From Trichinella spiralis (Eukaryota > Nematoda > Enoplea > Trichinellida > Trichinellidae), in assembly GCA_000181795.3 (NCBI GenBank), contig CM012953.1:8745438-8809437 (forward strand): 64,000 bases of DNA, read 5' to 3'. Below the pieces are notes generated by a model. The model saw nothing but the letters and a program-made list of their open reading frames with translations, was not told the origin of the DNA and ran no database searches. How positions within the stretch are numbered: position 1 is the stretch's first letter; every line of letters starts with the position of its first letter. Shown here piece by piece: positions 47,414 to 59,800 of this stretch. Position numbers and translations under genes: made by a program.

Positions 47414-47622
47414 ATGCAAATTTCATCTTTATTATTGTCGTTAATTTGTTTGATTGATATCCACTGCCATGCCGAGAATGCAGATGAACATCATCGACAG
47501 CAACGATCGACTGAGGTTGTCAAACAAAAACCTGGACGTGATTTGTTCGCCGCTGATGTGGACAATCCGACGTCGGATCTGATCGATTCAGACATAAGGA
47601 AAAAGGCGTTCACTTTTGGTCA
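47414..47622 (+). CDS. N-terminal part of a secreted precursor, cut by an assembly gap
   Basis: From ATG 47414 the frame encodes a textbook signal peptide (MQISSLLLSLICLIDIHC), then a hydrophilic segment with basic cleavage-like sites: RQQR, KPGR and RKK. The last readable residues are DIRKKAFTFG, after which the frame runs into the N gap. Dibasic sites followed by a short FTFG-type peptide are suggestive of a neuropeptide or other processed precursor, but I do not recognise a family, and a pro-enzyme is equally possible. The frame is open upstream to 47159, but the signal peptide favours the ATG at 47414. After the gap the same frame continues for only 18 codons to a stop, so the join may not be reliable. 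Confidence 0.5.
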
Positions 47623-47632
47623 NNNNNNNNNN
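47623..47632. other. Assembly gap (10 N)
   Basis: Ten N bases interrupt the secreted-precursor frame. A run of exactly ten is a typical placeholder for an unknown distance, so sequence on the two sides may be farther apart than shown. Confidence 0.98.
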
Positions 47633-48361
47633 GGATTTGTCGTCCAAGCAGGGTTTGTTTTGCACATATTGCGCAAAAAGACAGTATGAGACAATTTTAT
47701 ACATTTTACATTCAAGTAAATGAACATTTTTATTCCGTAAACTTCATTCTCAGCAAATTTATGTTATTACAACCGAATAATGAAATTTCATGAAATAAAT
47801 AGCTATAAAAGACAAACTGCTCATATTCTTATATATTATATTTTAATTGTATTTCTTCAATAATGACGTAACACATTTGTGATTTTGTTGTAAAGGTGTA
47901 AACAAACAACAGATTGCATTTTTACGTGTCATGAGCAGTGGTGTTCATTTTCAGTGAAGTGTGAATAATATAGTCGCGGTTTAAAGTAAAATTTCGAAAG
48001 CATTCAAGCAATAACTACCGTAAAAGGTAAAGTAAGACACTAGAAGATTGTATGAGCACTTCTAATTATATCAGCACATATCACAAAGAGAAGGAGGTTC
48101 TGATCAAAAATTGTTGCCGCTAAAGTTTCATGCAGTTGTTGACAAGTTATGGAAATGGAATCAGCATGTAATTGAATTTGCTGCAAAGTATTTTGAAATT
48201 GAGAAATTACAGAACAATAGAATCGACTTAACAATTTAACACCAATGGATGGTGATGTAGGAATGCAGTTCATCTTGCAGCGAATGAATCCCGTAGCGTG
48301 AGCACAAATATGATGGATTTTAAAGTTTACGCTTACATTACTTCGTTTAATTATTAAGAAT
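47633..48361. other. Intergenic after the gap
   Basis: No gene is supported. A 77-codon minus-strand frame (48040-48273) shows no recognisable domain. It may belong to the decayed retroelement that follows. Confidence 0.4.
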
Positions 48362-50130
48362 TTAAATAGTTTTACTAATGGGCATTGAAAACGCCCACTT
48401 TATTTCATACAGTCCTGACCCCATTTCTTTCCAGATTCTGTAAGAGCCTTTCCAGATCCTTGTTATTCTCACTTGGTTTGATATTGCCAACCATACGAGA
48501 TCTCCTCTCTTGTAATTTTGGTGAATTTCTAAATGATCAAACAGCGCTTTCTGTCGTCTCTTCTTTCTTGAATTTGTGACGGTTTCTTCTTGGGATCTGC
48601 CAGTTGTCCGCCTGATGCTGCACAAGAACTCATTCACTGGTTGTTCACTACCTGATGCTATGCCTAACTGCACATCTAGTGGCAACATTAGTTCCTTTCC
48701 CAATGATGCAAACAATGGTGTCACTCGAGTTGCCTCATGCACTCTGTTGTTGTTTGCTAGCATCATCCATGAAAGCAGTTCATACCAGGTCTTAATACTC
48801 TCATTGCACATGGTTGGTAACTTGTGCAGGAGGGTGCAATTGCATCTTTTTACCAACGTACCATCCATTTCATTAGGAATGGTAGTCCGTTTAGTGCGTC
48901 GCTCTTATGTGTAGCAGTCGACACCATTTCGACATCAGCTCTGCTTTGGAACTTCACCCCTGATCATTGTGCAGCTGGTCTGGTGCACTGAAATATGCTA
49001 CGTATCTTTCCATTAACGCTTTCGCTACCATTTGCGCCCCCATATTCAGCAGTGAAAGTACTGCCAGCCACTTTGTGAAGTAGTCGACTATATTAATTTA
49101 AAAGTAATGTAAAATACACTACTAAGGCATATTAATTTGCAGCCGCTGAACGTTCAAAAGGCCTAGCAAAATCCAATCGCAATCCCTGCATTGGGTACCC
49201 AGTGCCAATAGGTTGCAAGGGCGTTTTGCTTCTTTTTGAAGATCCTTTTCTGGTTGCACACTGTTTGCACGTCGTACACTACACTCACATACACATGCTC
49301 ATCCCTGACCAATAGAACGGCTTTTTATCCTAGATATGGTGCTCTGTTCACCCAGACTGCCAGCTTACAAGTTATCATGCAAACCTCTGAGTATTTCTTT
49401 CCTGGGTGCTTTTGGCACCACTATCTAGTTGCCACCTTGACCGTCCATCATACCTTTACAGACTCAGTATAGCAAACCATTTGCTAGCTGCATATCAGTC
49501 CGTGGCTATGCCCATCTAGGCGCTTCTTGGGCCAACAGTTGTTAGAGATCCACTGCGTGAGTTGTTAGATCTTTGAATCATTGTCCTGATGCACTTTTAC
49601 ATCTGCGACCCTGGTTTCTGGCTTCGTTATGCTTTGGCAGTCCTTGAGATGTGCTCTGATCACACCGCAGATAGCTGCTACAATGGATTAGATGATCTCC
49701 TTTCTTCTTCTACATAGTCGGCATATTTGTCAAGAGAGTGTGCCCACATTTCCATGTGCCCGTCGAGGGCAGTGCTGTACTTTAAAATCAAGCTCTACTC
49801 GATCTTCCAACACCGGGAAACAACCTTCTGGCTCTTTGAAGTTTTGAAACCACTTAGGGAGTAGTAGGACAGAATCTGACGTTCCATTCAATTTCTTCAG
49901 TGAGTACGCATCTTTCTTAGATATGCCGTTGAATGTGCTATATATATACAACTCATAATTGTAATGAACCATCTTTCTTACCTGGTAGCACAATTTCCCC
50001 TTTCATGCGCTTTGTGATGGCTCCACCATGCCATTTCATTCCATATTTAGATGCTGCTTCCTCAACTTTAAATTTCATTCGTCTATTGGAAGCTTGACGA
50101 ATTGGTGCTGATCTCGCGTACAGATCCGGT
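48362..50130 (-). mobile_element. Decayed Ty3/gypsy pol fragment
   Basis: On the minus strand, in order from 50130: an RT entry segment (APIRQASNRRMKFKVEEAA, then EIVLPGKKDG), the KKDAYSLKKLNGTSDS segment of RT, an abrupt join to the end of RNase H (RVELDFKVQHCPRRAHGN, like the DF.I.H.PG..HGNADALSR motif), an integrase zinc-binding relic with CTTCKQC, an integrase core relic (DYFTKWLAVLSLLNMGAQMV) and a C-terminal integrase frame of 168 codons (48868-48362) containing WYELLSWMMLANNNRVHEAT and PLFASLGKELMLPLD. It is frame-broken in several places. No LTRs were recognised. Confidence 0.75.
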
Positions 50131-50828
50131 GCTTAACGTAATTCGTGAGATTAAAATTAGTCGTATCAAAGATAAAGACCACAATATTCATAAAGCACTG
50201 CGTATAGTAGTCCTCTCTGATAAATAAGATGTCATTTATTATCGCTATCAAGATCAACTGCCATTAATTTGTTGAGCTAAGAGCCCCAAATACAACTGCA
50301 GTAAAACTGAAATGTTTGTTACAATTACAATACTAAGTTCTTTACAAGAATTAAGACTTAAGCAAGAAACAATAAAAAAGCTGTAACTTTGATGAAAATA
50401 AAGAACTCTGATTCATCTTATACTTAATCAGCCTAAGAATATAAAATTTATTTATATGAAAAGAACTTGCAGCATATTACAGTTTTCTGAATTAAATTGT
50501 ACTTCTTATCAATTTTATATTTCTTCATGCTTTACATATTTTATGCGACAGATAGAGAAGAACAGTTTCAGAATGCATAATACTTCACTTTTTAAAAACC
50601 TCCATGAGAAATTATTAAAAATAAGAAAATGTGTCAAACAGTGCTATGCATATGATTACATTTTCAATGTAATTAAAACTCTTCTGCTATTTGTACTACT
50701 GATGACAAATATTCTAATTTGAGAGAAAAAATTTTGACGTCTCCTCTTTACTATTCACTACAGTACCGCATAAATACCGACAACAACAATTACATGAGAA
50801 AAATTAAATAAATGATTTTCAAAAATTT
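50131..50828. other. AT-rich intergenic
   Basis: Between the gypsy remnant and the ING gene. One plus-strand frame (50456-50722) has no recognisable domain and AT-rich composition like the surrounding DNA. I see nothing functional. Confidence 0.4.
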
Positions 50829-52385
50829 TCAATCTTTATATATGTTGAAGCTGCCTCCCTCACACGCTTTGCATCTCCAAACATTCTGGAAGTAAAAGTT
50901 TCTTTGAATACATTCAAAATGAAACCATTTCGTCTCACAATCCTTGTTTCCGCAACAAATTAGCCTTCCGTAGGGCACCTAAAATTATTGAAATTTTGTA
51001 AGCTGCCTAACTGCAAGAATTTCAAGGAAATATTTTCCTTTTCTGAAATGCCATCTTATTTATGCAATAAGTTAGCTTAGGGAGTACAAAATCTATTAAA
51101 TCAAGGTTTGTGTCATCATAAACTATACTATTAATAAAACGTAAACTATAATATTAATAAAATTCAAGTTTAATGATAATTCATATATAAAAAATTACCA
51201 ATTCCAAGCGTAATACTAAAGCAGATTTAAAAATACATACTACATTACAGAAACAGCAAGTTTCTTCATCCGTTTCCGGCTCAGGAGAAAAAGTGATTGT
51301 TTTCCCATCCTCATGGATATTCTTATCTCTCGGGACTTTTACCGTAACATTTTTCGTGATTGGATTTTCTGGACGATTATTTTCTATAAATAAATGATTC
51401 AGGGCACTATAAAACTGCTTGACAAAAATCAATATATTTCAACAAAAAGTACTTTTACCTTCAGAAGGGGTGCTTAAATTTCTTTGCTTTTTGCCTAATT
51501 TAAATTCATCAACTTTCTTTCTGTGGCTAAAAACATTGCAAAACATAAACAAACGCGCATTCGTCATTCTTCAAATACCTATCGTTTCTTTTTGTTAAAA
51601 TTTCATCATCACTATCTGTAAAAAAGCAACATACAATAAACTACACGCAGTGAAATAAGTAAATGAAAAAATTTACCTTCCGCCTCAGTACTTCCTTGCT
51701 CAACTATATTCATTACACTGTTGTATATTCCATCTGCAATGATTAGCTTTCGGTCAAGAATAAGACTAATATCTAGAAGCAGTCGAAAGATCTTTCGACG
51801 TGCTTTTTCAGATCTGTTTTTTCCCGTAACTGAATCATCGGTAACTGCATAAATTTCTGCAGATTCTTTTAATTTTTCCAATAGTACTGAAAAAAATTAA
51901 ACAAAATCAACCAATTATACTTATGCATACCTAACCAAAAATGCGCCTAACAGATTTAACGTTGACACTTTTAAATCGGAAATGAACTTGTTTCATTGCA
52001 TTAAATGCACGCTTTTTTCAAACCAAAAACAAGTATTACAAATTAAAAATATAATTAAAAACTCCACATTAAACGCAGCTTAAAATTTATGCATTTAACA
52101 CTTAATAAGAAGTTATATCAAAATAATAAAGCTTAATAAAAGTATACAAAAATATGTGAACATAGTTCTCTCATTTAATAATAATGATAATAATAGTTTA
52201 CCGGATTCTTCTGAATTCAGAATATCAATACGATGAATTTCTCGACTAATTTCAAAAGGCGAGGCGAACACTTCTAATCTTCTCTTTTTAGCCACTGATG
52301 AATTCACTCCAAACGATTCTCTTCCTTCCTTTTGATACGACTTCGATGAAGCTGTTTCTTTTGAAGATCTCGAAACACTACTCAT
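50829..52385 (-). CDS. ING-family PHD-finger chromatin protein
   Basis: Six exons join in frame to 263 residues: 52385-52202, 51886-51677, 51615-51579, 51526-51459, 51383-51241 and 50978-50829. ING proteins are subunits of histone acetylase and deacetylase complexes whose PHD finger reads H3K4 methylation. The N-terminus has FASPFEISREIHRIDIL and ILDRKLIIADGIYNSVMNIV, which align with the ING N-terminal helices (PFEL.RNF...RDLD; DEK..LA...Y.LV). The middle is basic. The C-terminal PHD finger has all the zinc ligands in family spacing: CFCNVVPYG, C-C-GNKDC, KWFHFEC and WRCKAC. Length is close to human ING1/2 (about 280). Compared with ING2 as I know it, the first cage Tyr is Cys, the Met is Leu and the Asp after the second cysteine pair is Gly, while the cage Trp is kept. 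No polybasic tail follows; the protein ends SFNIYKD. Confidence 0.85.
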
Positions 52386-53170
52386 TTCCTATTTTCGGTT
52401 AAATTTGTATTTTTATAACAAAATCTGTCATGCTGCTTTTGTTCTTGTATATTTTTCAAAATAATTTACAATTTAAACAATGAAATTTAGAAAATAAGAA
52501 GAAAGAAATATCAAATTTTTAAATAATTAACACTCGATGAAATGAATAAAAATATTTGTTAATTCGAGTAAAAAGTGTAAAAATGAAATGAAAAGGCAAA
52601 AAGAAACAAAATCGCAAAACTTACATCAAAACTGCACTACCATAATAATTAGTGAAAAGTAGGTTGCACTTGCTCAATTGATGATTATAATATAAATTTA
52701 TTTTAAAAATATCAGAACTATTTTATTATTAAAATAAATTATATTTATTTTTTGTAATATAAGCTATACAATGCAGATTATACAATTATACAAAAACTAA
52801 TTGCCTAGAGAATTCATAGGTCTAATGCGCAATCTGATTGGTCAACTGTGATTTCTTATACGCATAGCCCACTTTCGTCATTCTTCTGCCTGACCTTTAT
52901 GTTTGTGTTTCGCTGAAGTATTCACTACTCTGTGCTGCTGGCTGTGATCAGTGCTTGTTTCATTTCAAGCATTTCATCATTTCTTAAAATATAATATCAT
53001 GCCATTATGATTATTATATAATATTTAATAAATAATTATATGATATCAATAAATATCTTACTTTGATTAATTTATTAATTTAACAACTTTTAATTAATTA
53101 ATTGATTATTGATATATTATAATTAATAAAATATGTTTATTAAGTATAATATATTATTATAATATATATA
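52386..53170. other. Intergenic, AT-rich
   Basis: Upstream region of the ING-family gene, with a moderately GC-richer patch at about 52800-52970 that may be promoter-related or a decayed repeat. No gene is seen. Confidence 0.4.
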
Positions 53171-53851
53171 CAGTGGAACTTGGTTATGTGCACATTGGAT
53201 AAGAGCACATTTTCCTTAAGTGTACAGATTTTGGCCTAACAAAATTAGTATTAAATAATAATTAAATAATTGGCCTGTAGTTAATTACTCGATAAAATAA
53301 TTTATAAGTGCACATTCGGATAAGTACACAACTTGGTTAAGTGCATCATTTTGCTGAGGTTACAGGATTTACTGTTTGCAATATATCGTCTTTAAGTACA
53401 CAATAGACGTGTTCCTGGCGGCTTTACGTTTATCATAGCCATGGCAACTATTGATACTCAGCAAAGTTTATTGTTCCCTATATTAGAATAAGCACGCATA
53501 TTACAGACAAGGCAAGCTAGCCTATAGTCAAAACAACTTCTGCTTTCCCAGGAAGTTACTCACAAGAAATGCTATCACCGTCTCAGATCTGGTGACAATT
53601 TGGTCGTATTTTCACGAAAACGGCATGAAAGATCAGCTAGTAACGCTGGCACCACAAAATATAATTTAAACCTACATTTCTGACTATTTTACTTAAAATA
53701 AATGGACATTCTTTCACATCAGACCTATTTGTAAATGTAAAGCTATTGTTCCTTTCAATTATTCTGCATAATTCCAAACTTTGGATAAGTGCGTGGAAAT
53801 TCTTACTTGTGCATTATATACTTTCCATGTGCAGTTAACCAAGTTGGACTG
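53171..53851. mobile_element. Pogo/Tc1-like MITE with TA target duplication
   Basis: The element starts CAGTGGAACTTGGTTATGTG and ends GTGCAGTTAACCAAGTTGGACTG-like, imperfect inverted repeats of about 24 bases. It is flanked by TA on both sides (53169-53170 and 53852-53853), as for Tc1/mariner/pogo insertions. The CAGTGGAAC start is typical of pogo/Tigger-type elements as I know them. Inside, the motif GGATAAG(T/A)GCAC recurs several times near the left end and once near the right. No transposase frame is present. Confidence 0.7.
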
Positions 53852-54529
53852 TATACAGAATATATTACTTGGTATATATATATATATATGTACATATATT
53901 TCAACAAATTTATTTGCACCCTCTACTGATGTTGCTTTTCCTTTATTCAGTAAGAGCAATTTTTATTTAGAAAAAATAAAAACTGAAATTTTATCTGAGA
54001 AAAAAGCAAATTTACCTATTCTTTTTTGCAAATTGTGAAATTTATTTCAACCAAGCCGACTGTTCTGTGAATCGTTTTATTTCCGCTGGTAGCACCAACG
54101 CCTGTATTGCAAGTTTAGTCAGGCCGTTAATCAAAGAAAGTTATATAATGAACAAGTTTAAATTTTCCATTTATTTTTCCAACTATGATATGTTACAAAG
54201 TGATGCTGGAGAGACAACTCTCATTGCAGATGTATTTATATTTTTATACATGCGCATGCGCACACCATTAACCTGTACTTCATGCTTGCTATTCTCATTT
54301 AACATATTGCAATCGACTGAAAAAAGTTTTTATGATGTGTGTTCAAAGTTGTGATGCTTATTTTACGCTTTCAGTACATACTGTAAAGCAATTATTTCTC
54401 ATCTCGTTCAATATCAATTGTAGTCAGCTTTTAGCATAGGATTATTTTCCGTTTTGAATTATTTTGTTTGAATTTGAATGTTTTGAATTATCATATTCTA
54501 ACTTTCCCTTTGGGTCATCCCCGTAAGGT
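53852..54529. other. Spacer between the MITE and the hAT remnant
   Basis: AT-rich with a TA run near 53871-53888. Frames on plus at 53781-54038 and 54067-54354 have no recognisable domain. I see no gene. Confidence 0.4.
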
Positions 54530-56330
54530 CAGGAGGAAGAGAATTTGGGGGCATTGCTCCCCTAGTAAAATCTTATGCCCCCTTCCCCAGAGAAGCGCAA
54601 CTCGCCTGCTTGCGTTTGGAAGATAATATTGCAGCTTGGCTCCATCAGGTGTTACATGAAAAATTGATGGAACCTTCTTACAGGTGAAATATTTAAATAA
54701 TCTAGCCCTCAATACGATGTGCGCGAGGAATAGCTATTTAAGTGGACTTAGTGCAAAAATGTATGACGAAATATATTTTATTGTTTGCCCGCAGATTCAA
54801 CCTGAGTTAGTAGAATTCTACTGTGTTGCTTGTCACCATAATTATTGTGGAAATGGAAACAAATTGTAATGGTATGAAATCTGTCATGAACCTTTTTCTA
54901 AAAAGTGAATTGAATGTGGAGACGGGGGAGAATGCCATTTTTGACTTGGGTAATGAGTCACCTCAGCAGCTGGTGCGCCAGAAATTTACAATTACAAAAT
55001 TTGCTAGTTCTGACAGGTCATTTTGCGCATACTAAAAATATTATAACAATTCTGGTGCAAAAAAATTTAATGGTTTGAATATTCTCTTCGAAAGGGATGC
55101 AGCGTTTCCTTCCCCTTTCTAAACGTTGTAGACTGTGTTGGGGAAAAAGCTGAATTGTCATCTTGTATAAATGATTACCGCAATTGGAAATGCGCGCTTA
55201 ATAAATCAAAAGGTTTTTCAAGGCATGAAGTGTGAACACCTCACGTGAAGACAATGTCTAACTGGGAAGGAAAGAGCTGCTTTCAAGATTTTGCAGTTTC
55301 AAAATTTTCAAATTGGGAATTTCACGTTTGGTCAATGATAATCAACTGTTGAAAAACCGTTACTACGTTACGGGGATGTCTGCTTGGGATGTAATAAAAG
55401 CAGTTCAAAAAATGATTACAAACTTGCGCAGTGATAAGGGATTTTGAAAACTGATCAGTAAAGTAAACACTAGTGATAAATTTCTCTGCAGTAAACGGTA
55501 TCAAAAGTTGACTAGAAAATTAAATGAATTTTTACTCTATTATTCCGAAACCGTTGGACATGTCAAGAACAGAGAATTGAAAACAAGCTTAAAGCAACTG
55601 TATTATGAAGTACTAGATACATTTATTTCAGAGATAAATCGACCTTTTGTGAATCAAACAAAGATCTGAATTAAGTTAATCAAATGATTTGATGACTTCT
55701 TCTCCGTCAAGTGTGCCAATTTTTTTGATCTGGAACCCCTGAATACTTGGGGGATCCATCAGACGTGAATGTCATAGCTGCAGAAGCGGAAATTACAACC
55801 GCAAAGACTTTTCTTCAATATAAATTTGGTTCAGAAAAACGTACCTGCATGAAATCATTGCTATCCTTCACGAATATGAGGAGGCACTCCCAAATTCATA
55901 TCAATCAGCTGCTACTGCTTTGAATACACTTGTAAAACAAGTTGCAGAACTTGCTGAAGGTCGCTATCTCCATTTTGACGGCCAGTGACACATGCACGCT
56001 TGAGATATCTTGTGATAATCTTTTTTGAGCGCAATATTCTTGAAACCATTTCAAATGAGGAGCTATTGAGATGGTTTCACAAAGCTGGAAATTATAGACT
56101 GCAATTTCATTAAATTCGCATATCAATTACTCACAGTCGTATAATAGAATACTGAATGATCAACCATGATGATAACTGAATTAAGCACTTTTAAGTGAAA
56201 ACTGCAGCTCACATACTGATGTATATCAAGTGGACTTATGAAGTACTTAAAATAATGTTACAAGGCCACACGCCCCTCTCAAAATCTGATCTGCCCCTTC
56301 TAAGAAACTGACCACGCTAAGGGCTGCCTC
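54530..56330 (+). mobile_element. Decayed hAT-type (ZMYM/TTF zinc-finger) transposon
   Basis: The left end has GGGGGCAT and CCCCTAGTAAAATCTTATGCCCCC, and the right end has CACGCCCCTCTCAAAATCTGAT, resembling the G/C-run termini of hAT elements that encode ZMYM1-like proteins. Between them, plus-strand fragments in shifting frames read INDYRNWKCALNKSKGFSRH (the WK...F..H spacing of a TTF zinc finger), QLYYEVLDTFISEINRPF (like the YY.VLD..I.EL..RF of these transposases), DDFFSVKCANFFDLEPLNTW and ISNEELLRWFHKAGNYRLQF. Many stops and frame shifts show that it is dead. The exact ends are uncertain. Confidence 0.55.
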
Positions 56331-56761
56331 GGGTGTTCATCAGGTAGTGAATGATCTAAACTAATAGCAAGTTTGTGTCATTTTACATTAAATTGCGTCT
56401 GGGCAGTCAAAAATAATAAAATCATTCATTGAAAATTATATTCATTTATATCATGAACAATTCTCACCGCTGGTTTTTCAATATTAATTTCTGACATTAA
56501 AGTTTACACACTTTTAAAGTAAATTATTAAAAAGAAGTATAAATCATAATTTTATTTTTTATTTTATTGAAATTTATTTCATTAAACTGTTTTTTAAAAC
56601 ATAATAATATTTCACTAATAATGATAATTTATTAAAATGAATGATGAAACTTTTTTACAATTGGAAAAGCTTTTGAGTATCAAAGTTTTCCATAATTGTA
56701 TGTGTATGATATTACTTGAATCACTTCGCACCTGCAAACAGTGAGAAATAAAATTTAAATA

Positions 56762-56767
56762 TTTATT
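56762..56767 (-). terminator. Poly(A) signal of the OATP gene
   Basis: On the minus strand AATAAA lies about 90 bases after the TAA stop at 56854. Confidence 0.5.
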
Positions 56768-56853
56768 GGAGTAAACTGTTTAATTTCAAAACAAATGACA
56801 GTTATCAAAATGGCATAGAAACTTCGCTAAAAGTTATGACAATTACACTACTT

Positions 56854-59800
56854 TTATTTCATTTCTTTCGATTCACAATTGCTTTCTGAATGCTCTTCAT
56901 CTGCTGGTGATCTGTATACTTTCCATGCGAGTGCTAACAGGATGGTTGAAGAAAGTTTCAGCAGAAAGCCTAAAACATGATAATATTATTGTGTTGATTT
57001 TTCTAAGAATATCAAATATGTAAAATTTCAGAAATATCTGAAATTTTCTCTACTGCGCCTTTAAACAAAAATTTACGCTTGCAAGAAATTTTAAATCATC
57101 ACAGAAAAAGAATTAATAAAGAAATAATTATCATTGCATTCTTTTGATTGTAAAACTGAATTAAGTCCAGAAAGTATTGATGAATTATTATTATCTATGC
57201 TAATGTCTGAAAATAAAAAGTTTGTGATCCTGAAATAAAAAGAAAACAAATGCGCATGTAAATTTCCATTTTAATCTTTAGTCTAAAGCACAACAATAAA
57301 ATACTGAAATGAAATGTTGAGACTGCAAAATATGCATATACGTTAAATAACAAAAATTGCATACAATTGCAATTATTCATACCAAATATAAATGTAGAGG
57401 TGGACAGTTTAAAGCTGTTGTACCAGATGCATGATTCGTCGTTTTTCTTTCCTTGCCAAATTTCACACGCCGCGTCCAATATGTAACCAAATAATATTGG
57501 ACCAGGTACACTTCCTAAATTACGTTTCAGGTAATGACAGCATTTTATCGTTGATTTCGTAAACCTAATGCTCGAACAAATATATAATCCAAGCCCAATG
57601 CCAGAGTTCGCTGTTCAAATGTCACGCAGCTGAAAGTAAAAGAAAAAAATTTTTTTGACTAAAGCGAAATTCAGGAGCAATGTTCTTACCGTAGCATGCT
57701 TTGCTGTGAAGGCATAGCGGATAAAAAAATGACAAATATTTGGAATGCAAAACAGACAAAAAATAAGTACATCACTGTACAAGACTGTAAACAGGCTCCT
57801 TGTACAACAGAAGATGCAACAGTATTATTTTTATAGTCAACAGTGCAAGAACATGATTGCCATATCTGAAAATTAATGTTAAAATTCTATCAATTTTATT
57901 GAAACGATCATCTCTGATGGAATAATGAAATATACCAAATAAATCATTAATGGAAATTTGATTGAAAATTAAATGCTCGTATATGTTATGCAAAAATGCA
58001 AAAAAAATTAAAAAACTGCTTTAAATTATTATAAAAGTTATTACATATTTTTGAAATTATGCCCTGAAAAAAATTTTTTTGCAAACATGTACTTTTTTCT
58101 CTGCAGATGATGCATTTTCCGTTTTTCCCTCGTCTTGACAGCCGGCGTAACAAGCGGAAAAATATGTTACCCCAAGAGCTTCATCACATACAGGATTGTA
58201 TATATTGCTGCATCCACATTCTTCATTGCACATTTGTAAAATTCCATCTGAACTTGACTGACTATGTAAGCAATTATTCATATTATTTTATTCGTTTTTC
58301 GTTTTGATGAATGTAATTGAAGCTAATGTTAAAAGTACTCACTCGTACGCAGAGTCAATTCCAGCTAACTTGATCCTGTAGCATTTGATTAGAAAAGAAA
58401 ATGTCAACACGGTGCCAATTGCTTCAAGTATGGTGCACAGTAGGATGGTTTGTCTGCATCTAAGTTTGCGCCATTTGATTACGTAACCGCCCAAAATGTT
58501 TCCAAATACTCCAACAGGCACAACGATAGAACCTGGAGTGAAAAAAATTGTTGTTTACAAAATTATGCAATTTAAATTGAATGAAATTGCCTGTAATGAT
58601 GGATGACAAACCAGCCGTAATTGAAAACGCATTTTGGAAAATTTTCGGCATAAAAGTGATGAATGCGTTCATCAAGAAACTGTTTATCACATCTCTGAGT
58701 ACTAGAAGCAAGTATGTAAAATTTTTGAGCAAAACCTTGAACAAATTTATAATTAAATAATAAAAAGAAATGATATGAAATGAAATGATTCTACCAAGCA
58801 CAATTTTGGTAGATCTTTGATTTGGCCTGTGAAATGCAAAGTAGCCGCAGCGCTGCCAATACTGTGCTGATTTGCCTCGTTAACCCGCGTATTTTTATAC
58901 TTTTGAGCATCTGAAATTTTGGACATTAAAAATTGTTAAAATTTAAATTTAAAAAATAAAAAATGTTTTGTTCTCAGAAAATTCACCATTGAATTCTTTG
59001 TCAAATAAACTTAATGGAAAACTGACGAGAAAGCTAAGCATGCCGGTAATTAAAAATCCAATCCACCAAGCCCCGTACCACGAAGGGTGATCCGGATTGA
59101 TGGATATTCTGAAAATTTGAAAATACACTTAATTCAAATTTTAAAAAGAAAACAAAAGTGAAAAATATGGTGGAAAAAAGTTTAACAATTGACTACTCAC
59201 TGATCTTGGGTAATTTTGTCAATGTCACCGTTGATGTTCAGCAACATCCCGCCAATGATGAAGCCCAACGCTGGTCCAAGAGTGGCGAATGCGAAATAAA
59301 TGCCCAAATAAACGGGCGACATCTTCTGCGAGACATTCTCATCCAAATAAGCAACACCAAGAGTATACAGCGGTGCGGCTCCTATGCCGTGCAGGACTTG
59401 TCCAAGAAGTAAGATGTAAAAAAAATATGGTTGGGCATTTTTATTGAAAATTTCGTCACTTTTCACATTGAACAAAGAAGCTGTGCTGTGATTTTTGCGA
59501 CAAATTTCAAATTGTTCACCTTCTGAATATTCATACGGTTCGCTGATGAAATGTGGAAGTGTGCAAATTAAGGAACCAAAAGCCATGACGAGCATTCCCA
59601 AGCTCAGCCATTTGCCTTTGTGACCTGAAACGAGCAAACTTTTCAAAACAACATTTAAATTAAAATATTATTCATGACTAATAGCAGTTTTTGGACTTTG
59701 TTTTTACTTTTCATGAAAATAAAAGAAAAATGGGAATACAATCTAGGCAACTGCTTCAACTTTGCACTATTATTTCTGATTCATCTGCGCTGTAATAAAT

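Noticed and set aside
53171-53851. Reading the MITE frames as genes
   Set aside because: Inverted ends with TA duplications and iterated motifs explain the segment. Frames inside are short and stop-broken.
54515-54712. 65-codon minus-strand frame with PDGAKLQYYLPNASRR
   Set aside because: It lies in the terminal region of the hAT-like remnant, where such G/C-run repeats give spurious frames.
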